Assembly: GCF_014287475.1 (NCBI RefSeq)
Contig: NZ_JACOPF010000001.1
Coordinates: 744,001 to 808,000 of the forward strand
DNA: 64,000 nucleotides
Direction: 5' to 3'
Source: Mediterraneibacter hominis
GTDB lineage: Bacteria; Bacillota; Clostridia; Lachnospirales; Lachnospiraceae
The notes below the pieces were generated by a model, which was not told the DNA's origin, did no database searches, and saw only the letters and a list, made by a program, of their open reading frames with translations. Of the stretch, positions 26,143-33,631 are shown piece after piece (the stretch's first letter is position 1; each line of letters starts with the position of its first letter). Position numbers and translations under genes: made by a program.

Positions 26143-27113
26143 TCCTCGTTGTCCTGTACTTTCTCTTGGTTTAACTGAAGTAAAATCTGACTGCTCACGT
26201 TGTTGATCACATCATGGCTGGTTCCCTTCAGTGTGCAGCCTGCCGCCCTCACATGGCCGCCTCCGCCGAAGTACTGCGCGATTTTACTTACATCTACCAT
26301 TCCTTTCGAGCGCAGGCTTACCTTGAATGTATGAAAAGAAATTTCATGTAAAAACAACGCCACCTCACAGCCTTTCGTCTGCCGCAGCTGGCTTACGATT
26401 CCCTCTAAGTCCGAGGGAACCGCCTGGAAAAATTCCATATCTTTCATTGTGACAACCGATACAATGCAGCGCTTATCCAAAATAAGCATACTTTCTAAAA
26501 GTGCTTTCCCGAGTATCTGGTTTTGTACATATGTCTTTTCATAATAAGTTTTGTCGATGATTTCATTCCCGTCAATTCCTTTGCGCAGTAGTTTTGCCGC
26601 AATCTCCATTGTCTTCGGAGAAGTACAGGAGTACTGAAACACCCCCGTATCGTGCGCAATCCCCATATAGAGTGCCTCTGCACATTCCCTGCTTATCTTT
26701 TCGTCCTCCAGAAGGGTAAAAACAAGTTCTGATGTTGAGCTTGCGTCAGGTACAATATAATTATAATCGGCAAACGCCTCATTACTGATATGATGATCGA
26801 TACAGGCGGTCTCCCCCGCCTGCTCAAACAACGTACTGAAGCATCCGAGACGTTTTATGTCGCCGCAGTCTAAGCAAATAAACAAATCATATTGTGCCGC
26901 TTCTGGAAGCTCTGTCTTAACTTCCTCTGTACGGTGAATCATCTGAAATGCCTGCGGCACTTCTTCTAAATATAAATCTGTTTCTATATCCGGATACTGT
27001 TTTTTCAGATATAAATATAATCCCATTGCAGAACCCACACAGTCTCCATCCGGCCTCACATGACCGCCTAATGCAATCCGTCTCTTTCCTTTTAACAAAT
27101 CGGCTAATACCAT
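26139..27113 (-). CDS. nrnA: DHH/DHHA1 phosphoesterase, NrnA-type oligoribonuclease
   Basis: NrnA-like enzymes degrade short oligonucleotides and dephosphorylate pAp. The 324-aa protein has HVRPDGDCVGS (about 18-28), DCGD, the DHHIS motif (about 130) and a C-terminal DHHA1 domain with GGGGHVRAAGCTL. I choose the ATG at 27113; an in-frame GTG at 27125 directly after the rbfA stop is possible. It overlaps truB by 4 nt. Confidence 0.94.
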   Translation of the reverse strand: MVLADLLKGKRRIALGGHVRPDGDCVGSAMGLYLYLKKQYPDIETDLYLEEVPQAFQMIHRTEEVKTELPEAAQYDLFICLDCGDIKRLGCFSTLFEQAGETACIDHHISNEAFADYNYIVPDASSTSELVFTLLEDEKISRECAEALYMGIAHDTGVFQYSCTSPKTMEIAAKLLRKGIDGNEIIDKTYYEKTYVQNQILGKALLESMLILDKRCIVSVVTMKDMEFFQAVPSDLEGIVSQLRQTKGCEVALFLHEISFHTFKVSLRSKGMVDVSKIAQYFGGGGHVRAAGCTLKGTSHDVINNVSSQILLQLNQEKVQDNEE

Positions 27114-27125
27114 TCTTCCTACCAC

Positions 27126-27494
27126 CTAAGTCTCGTCTTTTAAATTCTTGGTTACTTCATCTATTTTATGACTGATATTTACCCCATATTCAATAGACTG
27201 ATCCACAATAAATTTAATTTCCGGCGTATTTCTCATATTGATAGTTCTCGCAAGTTCACGCCGGATATACCTTTCCGCACTCTGTAGCCCTTTGAGCGTA
27301 TCTTCCTGGGCTTTTTCATCTCCAAGCACACTGATATAAGCCTTGCATGTTTTCAAATCCGGAGCTACCTCCACCGATACGACAGAAGTCATTGGAGCCA
27401 CTCTGGGATCTTTGATTCCGCCGCGGATAATATTGCTTAATTCTCTTTGTACCTCCGCATTTACTCTTGTATTTTTGATACTGTTTTTCCTCAT
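27126..27494 (-). CDS. rbfA: 30S ribosome-binding factor A
   Basis: RbfA is a KH-fold factor needed for 30S maturation. The 122-aa protein starts MRKNSIKNTRVNAEVQREL and contains the DPRVAPMTSVVSVEVAPDL stretch and a YGVNISHKIDE end, all typical. It lies 40 nt after infB, as in most bacteria. Confidence 0.96.
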   Translation of the reverse strand: MRKNSIKNTRVNAEVQRELSNIIRGGIKDPRVAPMTSVVSVEVAPDLKTCKAYISVLGDEKAQEDTLKGLQSAERYIRRELARTINMRNTPEIKFIVDQSIEYGVNISHKIDEVTKNLKDET

Positions 27495-27534
27495 AATAAG
27501 CTCCTCTTTTCACTGACGATTTCTATCTCCGGCC

Positions 27535-30381
27535 TTACTTTCTTTCTGTCTCTACCATCTTGTATGCCTCTACTTCATCGCCTTCCTTGATGTCATTATA
27601 ATTTTCAAATACGAAACCACATTCATATCCGGCTTTGACCTCTTTCACATCATCTTTGAATCTCTTCAAAGATGCAAGCGGCCCGTCAAATACTACAATG
27701 CCATCGCGAATCAAACGCACAGAACAATTTCTCTCGAATATACCGTCCTTGACATATGCGCCGGCAATCGTACCCACACCAGATGCCTTGAATGTCTGAC
27801 GCACTTCCGCGTGTCCCAGTATTTTTTCTTCAAATACCGGATCCAGCAGCCCTTTCATTGCCGCCTCTACATCTTCGATCGCATTGTAGATGACTCTGTA
27901 TAACCTCAAATCCACACCCTCTCGGTCGGCAATCTCTTTTGCTGTCGCGTCTGGACGCACATTGAATCCGATGATGATCGCATTGGATGCGGACGCTAAA
28001 ATGACATCCGATTCATTGATAGCGCCTACGCCCCCATGTATAATCTTAATCACAACCTCCTCATTGGAAAGCTTCAGAAGACTCTGCTTGATCGCTTCTA
28101 CAGAACCCTGCACGTCTGCCTTTACTACAATATTCAGTTCTTTTAGATTGCCCTCTTGAATCTGCGTAAACAGATCATCTAAGGACATCTTGGATTTTGT
28201 ATCGTCCAGAAGTTTTACTTTGTTGTGCGCGATAAATGTCTCTGCAAAGCTTCGCGCCTCTTTTTCTGATTCACAGCCAACAAACACTTCGCCGGCATTT
28301 GGCACGTCATTCAGACCAAGAATCTCCACTGGCTGGGAAGGTCCTGCCTCTTTTACGCGCCTTCCTTTATCATCCATCATTGCGCGTACCTTTCCATGAG
28401 CGCTTCCCGCCGCGATAGCGTCTCCTACGTGAAGCGTTCCCTTTTGAACCAGAACGGTCGCCACAGAACCTTTCCCTTTATCCAGCTCTGCTTCAATCAC
28501 AAGCCCGCGCGCGAAGCGATCCGGATTTGCCTTTAATTCCATCACCTCTGCTGTCAGAAGAATCATTTCCAAAAGCTCCGGAATTCCTTCCTTTGTATGT
28601 GCGGATACTGGAACAAAAATAGTGCTTCCGCCCCAATCCTCTGGAATCAGTTCGTATTCTGTCAATTCCTGCTTTACACGTTCTATATTCGCGCTTGGCT
28701 TATCTATCTTATTGATCGCGACAATAATCTCAATCCCCGCCGCTTTTGCGTGATTAATCGCCTCTATTGTCTGCGGCATCACACCGTCGTCCGCCGCAAC
28801 TACTAAGATAGCAATATCCGTAGAATTTGCCCCTCGCATACGCATTGCCGTAAATGCTTCATGCCCTGGTGTGTCCAAAAAGGTAATCTTCTCTCCGTTT
28901 GCCTCTACCACATAAGCGCCGATATGCTGTGTAATTCCTCCGGCTTCCCGATCAATGACATTTGTATGGCGGATGGCATCAAGAAGCGATGTCTTACCAT
29001 GGTCTACATGCCCCATTACGCAGACAACAGGGGGACGTTTCACCATTGTATTCTCATCTTCTTCCTCCTCTTTGAGCAGTTCTTCAATCACATCGACCAC
29101 TTCTTCTTTTTCACAGAGCACTTCAAATTCCATCGCAATTTCTTCTGCCGTCTCGTAATCAATCTCCTGATTTACTGTGACCACTTTTCCCTGTAAGAAT
29201 AGTTTCTTTACAATGGCAGAAGGCACAATCTTCATCTTGTCTGCCAGTTCCTTAATCGTAAGTACCTCTGGAATAACAATCTGCTTAATTTCTTCTTCCT
29301 TCTTCTCTACCGGTTTTGGCTGCGGCTTTTTCACTTCGACCGTATTTTTCTGCTTCTTTCCCTTCTTGCCTTTGCTCTCAAAAGCCTCGTCTCTTAATTC
29401 TTTTTTCTTGTAGTCTTTCTCTTTGTCTTTTACTTTGCTGCGCTGACTTTTTGACTGTTCTACAATTGGCATAGACAAAGAATCTCTGTCCTCTCTCCTG
29501 GAATCTCCTTTTGACGAGCGCTGACTCTGATTGTCAAACCGACGGTTTCCACCGTTATTTCGTCCATCTCTTGCAGGTCTGGGCGAACGAGGATTCTCCT
29601 GTCCGGCTCCTCCTGTACGGGCATCCCTGCGCGGTGCATTTCCGGACGGACGGGAATTCTGCTGTACTCCATTTGCAGAGTGGTTCCCTCCCTGTACAGC
29701 ATTTCCCTTTGGACGGTTCTGTCCCTGCGCACCATCTGCCGGACGGACATTCTCCGAAGATGCAGGCGCAGACGAGCGCACATTTCCCTGCTTTACGTTT
29801 CCTGCCGGACGCATACTCTGTGCCGAGTCTCCCGCCAGGCGCGCGGCCCCCTGCTGCGGGCTGCCGGACGGACGAGTACTTCCCTGCACCGGATTTTGCG
29901 CCGGACGCACCGCTGCATTTCCTGCCGGACGTACTGTTCCCTGCAAAGCGCTTCCCACTGAACGCGCATTTCCCGGCACCGGGCTGCCTGCCGGACGGTT
30001 TCCGCTCTGCGGCGCACTACTGCCAGGCTTTCCTCCAGAAATTGGTCTCGCCGGCCGTCCGCCTTGTCCGTTTGATGCCGGCCTTGCTCCTCCAGACGGT
30101 TTTTGTCCTTTCACACCTGCTCTGTTTCCCTGTATTCTGCTTCCATTCTTAGAATTCTGCGGACGAATTACAAAAGCAAGATTCTTCTTCTTTGGGGCCG
30201 CTTCCTCTGTTTTTTTCTGTTCCTTCTTTCCCGCTTCCTTCTTAATTTCTTCCACTACATTTTCCTCCAGAGAACTCATGTGGCTTTTTACCTCTATATT
30301 CTTTTTTTCCAGAATATCCATCAGCTCTTTATTCTCCATTCCCAGCTCTTTTGCCAGTTCATGTACCCTCATTTTTGACAT
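27535..30381 (-). CDS. infB: Translation initiation factor IF-2
   Basis: IF-2 is the GTPase that delivers initiator tRNA to the ribosome. The 948-aa protein has the IF2_N helix bundle at residues 1-50, a long low-complexity basic region (about 75-360), then a second IF2_N-like part (370-430) and the GTPase with GHVDHGKTS (457-465), DTPGHEAF and NKID, followed by domains II to IV. Residues about 129-250 hold degenerate 10-12 residue repeats of the type QGxxRPxGN. The compositional bias creates long spurious ORFs on the other strand. Confidence 0.98.
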   Translation of the reverse strand: MSKMRVHELAKELGMENKELMDILEKKNIEVKSHMSSLEENVVEEIKKEAGKKEQKKTEEAAPKKKNLAFVIRPQNSKNGSRIQGNRAGVKGQKPSGGARPASNGQGGRPARPISGGKPGSSAPQSGNRPAGSPVPGNARSVGSALQGTVRPAGNAAVRPAQNPVQGSTRPSGSPQQGAARLAGDSAQSMRPAGNVKQGNVRSSAPASSENVRPADGAQGQNRPKGNAVQGGNHSANGVQQNSRPSGNAPRRDARTGGAGQENPRSPRPARDGRNNGGNRRFDNQSQRSSKGDSRREDRDSLSMPIVEQSKSQRSKVKDKEKDYKKKELRDEAFESKGKKGKKQKNTVEVKKPQPKPVEKKEEEIKQIVIPEVLTIKELADKMKIVPSAIVKKLFLQGKVVTVNQEIDYETAEEIAMEFEVLCEKEEVVDVIEELLKEEEEDENTMVKRPPVVCVMGHVDHGKTSLLDAIRHTNVIDREAGGITQHIGAYVVEANGEKITFLDTPGHEAFTAMRMRGANSTDIAILVVAADDGVMPQTIEAINHAKAAGIEIIVAINKIDKPSANIERVKQELTEYELIPEDWGGSTIFVPVSAHTKEGIPELLEMILLTAEVMELKANPDRFARGLVIEAELDKGKGSVATVLVQKGTLHVGDAIAAGSAHGKVRAMMDDKGRRVKEAGPSQPVEILGLNDVPNAGEVFVGCESEKEARSFAETFIAHNKVKLLDDTKSKMSLDDLFTQIQEGNLKELNIVVKADVQGSVEAIKQSLLKLSNEEVVIKIIHGGVGAINESDVILASASNAIIIGFNVRPDATAKEIADREGVDLRLYRVIYNAIEDVEAAMKGLLDPVFEEKILGHAEVRQTFKASGVGTIAGAYVKDGIFERNCSVRLIRDGIVVFDGPLASLKRFKDDVKEVKAGYECGFVFENYNDIKEGDEVEAYKMVETERK

Positions 30382-30396
30382 ATATTACTACCTCCT

Positions 30397-30717
30397 TTAT
30401 GCAATATCCTCTCTCGTCTTTAATTCCTTCTGAATTCCTTTTGCAAATCCTTCGTCCAATATCGCCAGAGATGCACGGAATTCTTTTCCCATTGCATGCC
30501 CTAAGGTATCTTTATCTCCGTAAAAATAAATTGGAACCTTATAAAATTTACACATTTCCCGAAACTTTTTCTTCGTATTATCAGATGCGTCCGATGCGAC
30601 AATCACCAAGAACGCTTTTCTTGTCTTGGTCTCTCTTTCTGTCAGGAATTCCCCGCTTGCAGTCTTTCCCGCTTTCGTTGCAAGCCCAATCAGGGACAAT
30701 ATCTTATCTTGCCTCAA
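30397..30717 (-). CDS. rplGA: L7Ae-family RNA-binding protein (YlxQ type)
   Basis: A protein of about 106 aa with the L7Ae/L30e fold signature: LSLIGLATKAGKTASGEF, then AFLVIVASDASDNTKKKF and IYFYGDKDTLGHAMGKEFRA. YlxQ-type proteins bind kink-turn RNA. The likely start is the TTG at 30717, because the longer open frame runs back into ylxR without a conserved N-terminus. It overlaps ylxR by 14 nt and lies between it and infB, its standard position. Confidence 0.9.
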   Translation of the reverse strand: MRQDKILSLIGLATKAGKTASGEFLTERETKTRKAFLVIVASDASDNTKKKFREMCKFYKVPIYFYGDKDTLGHAMGKEFRASLAILDEGFAKGIQKELKTREDIA

Positions 30718-30982
30718 TACCTTCCATCTCCCTTTCCAGCTTTTCATAAACCTCCGCAGGGATTGCCTGCCCAAAGGAACGTTCTAATCCTTTTGTCTTT
30801 ACGGCCTTTTCAAAACATTCCTGTGACAGACACAAGTACGCTCCTCTTCCATTTTTTCTTCCGGTTATATCCAGAGAAAACGTCCCGTTTTCGTCCCGCA
30901 GAACCCGCATCAGTTCTTTTTTCGGCTTCATCTCTTGACATCCCACACATTTACGCATGGGGATTTTCTTTTTATTTCCCAA
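30704..30982 (-). CDS. ylxR: YlxR family RNA-binding protein
   Basis: A 92-aa protein with the YlxR (DUF448) signature PMRKCVGCQEMKPKKELMR and GRKNGRGAYLCLSQECFEKA. It is a small RNA- or DNA-binding protein cotranscribed with nusA and infB; in Bacillus it affects many metabolic genes and RNase P. The TTG at 30982 has AGAGGTG at a good distance, favoured over the in-frame GTG at 30991. Confidence 0.93.
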   Translation of the reverse strand: MGNKKKIPMRKCVGCQEMKPKKELMRVLRDENGTFSLDITGRKNGRGAYLCLSQECFEKAVKTKGLERSFGQAIPAEVYEKLEREMEGIEAR

Positions 30983-31002
30983 ACAAGTCACCTCTGTTAA
31001 TT

Positions 31003-32202
31003 CTATGCTTCGCTCTCGTCTGTCTCCACGAATTCATATTCTTCATACTCTTCTGGACTTTCATAAGAATCCTCATAGTCTTCTTCATAATTCTCGTAGT
31101 CTCCGGTATATCCTTCCTCTCCCATCATTCCCATCTGTTCCATGTAATCTTCTGGGAGCTCACCGGATTCAATCGCCTGTGTCTCACTCTTAATATCAAT
31201 CTTATATCCCGTAAGCCTCGCAGCAAGCCTTGCGTTCTGTCCCTCTTTTCCGATGGCTAAAGAAAGCTGATAGTCCGGTACGATAACACTTGCAACTTTT
31301 TCCTCTGGGTCTGCCATAACAGAAATGACTTTCGCCGGACTTAGCGCGTTCTCAATCAAAAGCGCTGGATTTTCATCCCAGTTGATGATATCTATCTTCT
31401 CTCCACGCAGCTCCTGTACAACCGCATTTACCCGCGCGCCGTTCATGCCGACACAGGCTCCTACCGGATCTACGTTCTCATCATTGGACCACACTGCCAT
31501 CTTGGTACGTGAACCTGCCTCACGCGCAATACTCTTTATCTCTACCGTACCGTCTCTTACCTCCGCAACTTCTGCCTCGAACAGACGCTTCACCAGCTCC
31601 GGATGTGTACGGGAAACCAGGATCTTCGGTCCTTTCGGAGTATTCTTTACTTCTACCACATACAGCTTAATCCGCTCTGTCGGCTTGAAAGTCTCTCCTT
31701 TCACCTGCTCGTTCTCTGTCAGCATAGCATCTGCCCGCCCCAGATTAATACTGATATTTTTGCCTACATAACGCTGTACAATACCTGTCACAATATCTTT
31801 CTCTTTCTCGAAGTACTGGTCAAACACAACCTTTCTTTCTTCTTCTCTTATCTTCTGCAATATCAGGTTTTTCGCATTCTGTGTCGCAATCCGTCCGAAT
31901 TCCTTTGACTGTACCGGAATTTGTGCCACATCGCCAATCTGAAGAGAGGAATCTATTTTTTCCGCCTCCTCAAGACTAATTTCCAGCGCCGGATCCATCA
32001 CTTCCTCCACAACTTCCTTCTCTGCATAGACAGCATAATCACAGGTTTCCCTGTCCATAATCACTTTGATGTTGTCTGCTGTGCCAAAATGGTTTTTACA
32101 GGCACTGATCAATGAATTTTCTATGGCATCCATCATCGTATCCTTGCTGATATTCTTTTCCTGCTCAAGAATCGTCAACGCTTCCAGTAATTCTGTATTC
32201 AT
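31003..32202 (-). CDS. nusA: Transcription termination/antitermination protein NusA
   Basis: NusA binds RNA polymerase and RNA and tunes pausing, termination and antitermination. The 399-aa protein has an N-terminal polymerase-binding domain (1-130), an S1 domain (about 135-200) and two KH domains (VGACVGMNGARVNAVVQEL and SLAIGKEGQNARLAARLTG). It ends with an acidic, tyrosine-rich tail of about 45 residues in place of the acidic repeats of proteobacteria. It follows rimP by 19 nt. Confidence 0.97.
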   Translation of the reverse strand: MNTELLEALTILEQEKNISKDTMMDAIENSLISACKNHFGTADNIKVIMDRETCDYAVYAEKEVVEEVMDPALEISLEEAEKIDSSLQIGDVAQIPVQSKEFGRIATQNAKNLILQKIREEERKVVFDQYFEKEKDIVTGIVQRYVGKNISINLGRADAMLTENEQVKGETFKPTERIKLYVVEVKNTPKGPKILVSRTHPELVKRLFEAEVAEVRDGTVEIKSIAREAGSRTKMAVWSNDENVDPVGACVGMNGARVNAVVQELRGEKIDIINWDENPALLIENALSPAKVISVMADPEEKVASVIVPDYQLSLAIGKEGQNARLAARLTGYKIDIKSETQAIESGELPEDYMEQMGMMGEEGYTGDYENYEEDYEDSYESPEEYEEYEFVETDESEA

Positions 32203-32221
32203 TTTTATTTCCTCCTAAAAT

Positions 32222-32689
32222 TTAAAAATCCAAAGCTAAACGAATCAGCGCGATTTCACTTTTCTTAAATGTCTGTGTGGACTCATCTTCATAAGCAATC
32301 GTCACAGTTTCTTTGTCGTATTCCTTTAAAATCCCGACAAATTCCTTCTGTCTTTCTATTGCCCGATATGTCCGGATTTCCACTTCTTCACCGAGACTTC
32401 TCTTGAAATCCTTTTCCTTTTTCAACGGTCTTCCAAGTCCCGGAGAGCTAACTTCAAAAATGTATGAATCCTCGATGTAATCTTTTTCATCGAGAATATC
32501 TGAAAACTTTCTGCTGACTGTCTCACAGTCGTCCACTGTAATTCCGCCGGGTTTGTCAATGTAGGCGCGCAGATACCATGTCCCTGCTTCTTTTACATAT
32601 TCTACATCCACCAGTTCGAATCCGTTCTCTCTTACAATCGGCTCTAAAAGCTCTTCTGTTTTCTGTTCATATTCTTCTCTTCTTGACAC
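32222..32689 (-). CDS. rimP: Ribosome maturation factor RimP
   Basis: RimP assists 30S assembly. The 155-aa protein has the N-terminal domain (ELVDVEYVKEAGTWYLRAYI) and the IFEVSSPGLGRPLKKEKDF motif followed by the SH3-like C-terminus. The start is a GTG at 32689 with AAAGGA 8 nt upstream. It is the first gene of the nusA-infB cluster. A promoter in the 70 nt upstream is likely, but no clean match was found. Confidence 0.96.
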   Translation of the reverse strand: MSRREEYEQKTEELLEPIVRENGFELVDVEYVKEAGTWYLRAYIDKPGGITVDDCETVSRKFSDILDEKDYIEDSYIFEVSSPGLGRPLKKEKDFKRSLGEEVEIRTYRAIERQKEFVGILKEYDKETVTIAYEDESTQTFKKSEIALIRLALDF

Positions 32690-32761
32690 ACCAAACTTCC
32701 TTTCTCTGGTATATACTTACTTGTTCAAAGGACTGCTTTGCCAGAAAATCTACGGCAATAA

Positions 32762-32789
32762 AGAAGAGTGAACTTTCGTTCACTCTTCT
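32762..32789 (-). terminator. Terminator of the lipoprotein gene
   Basis: A perfect 12-bp stem (AGAAGAGTGAAC with GTTCACTCTTCT, loop TTTC) lies 40 nt past the lipoprotein stop; the minus strand continues TTTATTG. It isolates this gene from the rimP operon. Confidence 0.65.
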
Positions 32790-32828
32790 GTCGGCTTCCT
32801 ATGTAACTGTATAGCAGTATAACACTAA

Positions 32829-33200
32829 TCACTTTAAATTGCAAGGAAATTCTTTATAATCCGGACGCAGCCTCCATACTTTTCTGTCCAGCACCACAAT
32901 CCCTTTTAGATGTTCCCGCTCTGTTTCTTCACCTATATAGCAAAATACGCACCAATACTGATACCTCAGAAAATGATTTTCTCCACTGACAAGAACGTAA
33001 ATCCTTGTCTCTCCTTCTACGGAATCTTTATATTTTTCAACAATTTTCGCCTGTTTCCGATACAAAAAGCCAAAACTTTTTTCGTACCTTGTGAAATCCC
33101 GGAGTATTTTCTGTTCTTCTTTTCTCTCTTCGGCGCATCCCCCTGTAAGTAACATAACAAGAATTACCAGAAGCAGTATATTTCTTTTCCTGACATCCAT
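32829..33200 (-). CDS. Small lipoprotein of unknown function
   Basis: A 123-aa protein with a basic start, a hydrophobic signal segment (about residues 7-20) and the lipobox LTGGC, so it should be a surface lipoprotein anchored at Cys22. The mature part is charged, with a WCVFCYIGEE stretch holding two cysteines. I do not recognise the family. It has a good ribosome-binding site and is divergent from the XRE regulator at 33305, with a palindromic operator inside its promoter. It is therefore probably the target of that regulator. Confidence 0.75.
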   Translation of the reverse strand: MDVRKRNILLLVILVMLLTGGCAEERKEEQKILRDFTRYEKSFGFLYRKQAKIVEKYKDSVEGETRIYVLVSGENHFLRYQYWCVFCYIGEETEREHLKGIVVLDRKVWRLRPDYKEFPCNLK

Positions 33201-33230
33201 ATCTTTCTCCTCTGTATTACTCTTTTATTC

Positions 33231-33259
33231 ATTTTAGTCCAATTTGGACTAAAAATCAA
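33231..33259 (-). promoter_or_regulatory. Promoter of the lipoprotein gene
   Basis: Minus strand TTGATT, 17 nt, TAAAAT. The 17-nt spacer is almost wholly occupied by the first palindromic operator, which would block polymerase when bound. Confidence 0.65.
33232..33254. promoter_or_regulatory. Palindromic operator 1
   Basis: TTTTAGTCC, 5 nt, GGACTAAAA: a 9-bp perfect palindrome sharing AGTCC-N5-GGACT with operator 2. It lies over the lipoprotein promoter. Confidence 0.75.
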
Positions 33260-33284
33260 TAGTCCATTTTGGACTGGGTATACT
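33256..33284 (+). promoter_or_regulatory. Candidate promoter of the XRE regulator
   Basis: Weak -35 (TCAATA), 17 nt, TATACT. The spacer holds operator 2, mirroring the arrangement on the other strand. Confidence 0.5.
33260..33276. promoter_or_regulatory. Palindromic operator 2
   Basis: TAGTCC, 5 nt, GGACTG, with the same AGTCC-N5-GGACT core as operator 1; the centres are 25 bp apart. Confidence 0.7.
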
Positions 33285-33304
33285 GATATGCAGAGGTGGG
33301 ATAA

Positions 33305-33511
33305 ATGAAATATGAAAGAATCCGCGAACTGCGGGAAGATCGTGACATTACACAACAGAAAATAGCAGATTTTCTTCATGTCACACAAAAAACCTACTCC
33401 CGTTATGAAAACGGAGAGAGAAACATCCCGACAGAAATTCTAATACAACTTGCCGATTATCACCATGTAAGTATAGATTATCTTGTCGGACGTACTGACT
33501 ATAAAAGCTGA
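33305..33511 (+). CDS. XRE-family transcriptional regulator
   Basis: A 68-aa protein that is just a Cro/CI-type helix-turn-helix domain: RIRELREDRDITQQKIADFL, then the recognition helix region VTQKTYSRYENGERNIP and an ALADYHHVSIDYLVGRT-like end. AGAGGTGGG lies 5-10 nt before the ATG. It is divergent from a lipoprotein gene, and matching palindromes lie in both promoters, so it very likely represses itself and its neighbour. It has no effector domain; how it is relieved is unknown. Confidence 0.92.
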   Translation: MKYERIRELREDRDITQQKIADFLHVTQKTYSRYENGERNIPTEILIQLADYHHVSIDYLVGRTDYKS

Positions 33512-33557
33512 CATTTTTACACCTGCGTATTCTTGCGGCTTTTTCTTCCGCGAGCGC

Positions 33558-33604
33558 AAAAAGAGGAAGCCCGGTCTTCTGCCATCTGCTTCCTCTCTTT
33601 TTAT
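33558..33604. terminator. Bidirectional terminator between the XRE gene and topoisomerase subunit A
   Basis: AGAGGAAGC and GCTTCCTCT pair around a 17-nt loop, with A-run on the left and CTTTTTA on the right, so T-runs follow on both strands. It serves the XRE gene (plus) and the topoisomerase gene (minus). Confidence 0.75.
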
Positions 33605-33631
33605 TTCCTTTTATCAGTGTTCTGGGTTCTT

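Noticed and set aside
29531..30433. Long plus-strand ORF (300 codons) opposite infB
   Set aside because: It is the antisense shadow of the repeat-rich IF-2 region. It has no ribosome-binding site and a biased, non-protein-like composition.
33305..33511. XRE gene considered as a prophage remnant
   Set aside because: No integrase, attachment repeat or other phage gene lies nearby. The divergent lipoprotein and operators explain it locally.
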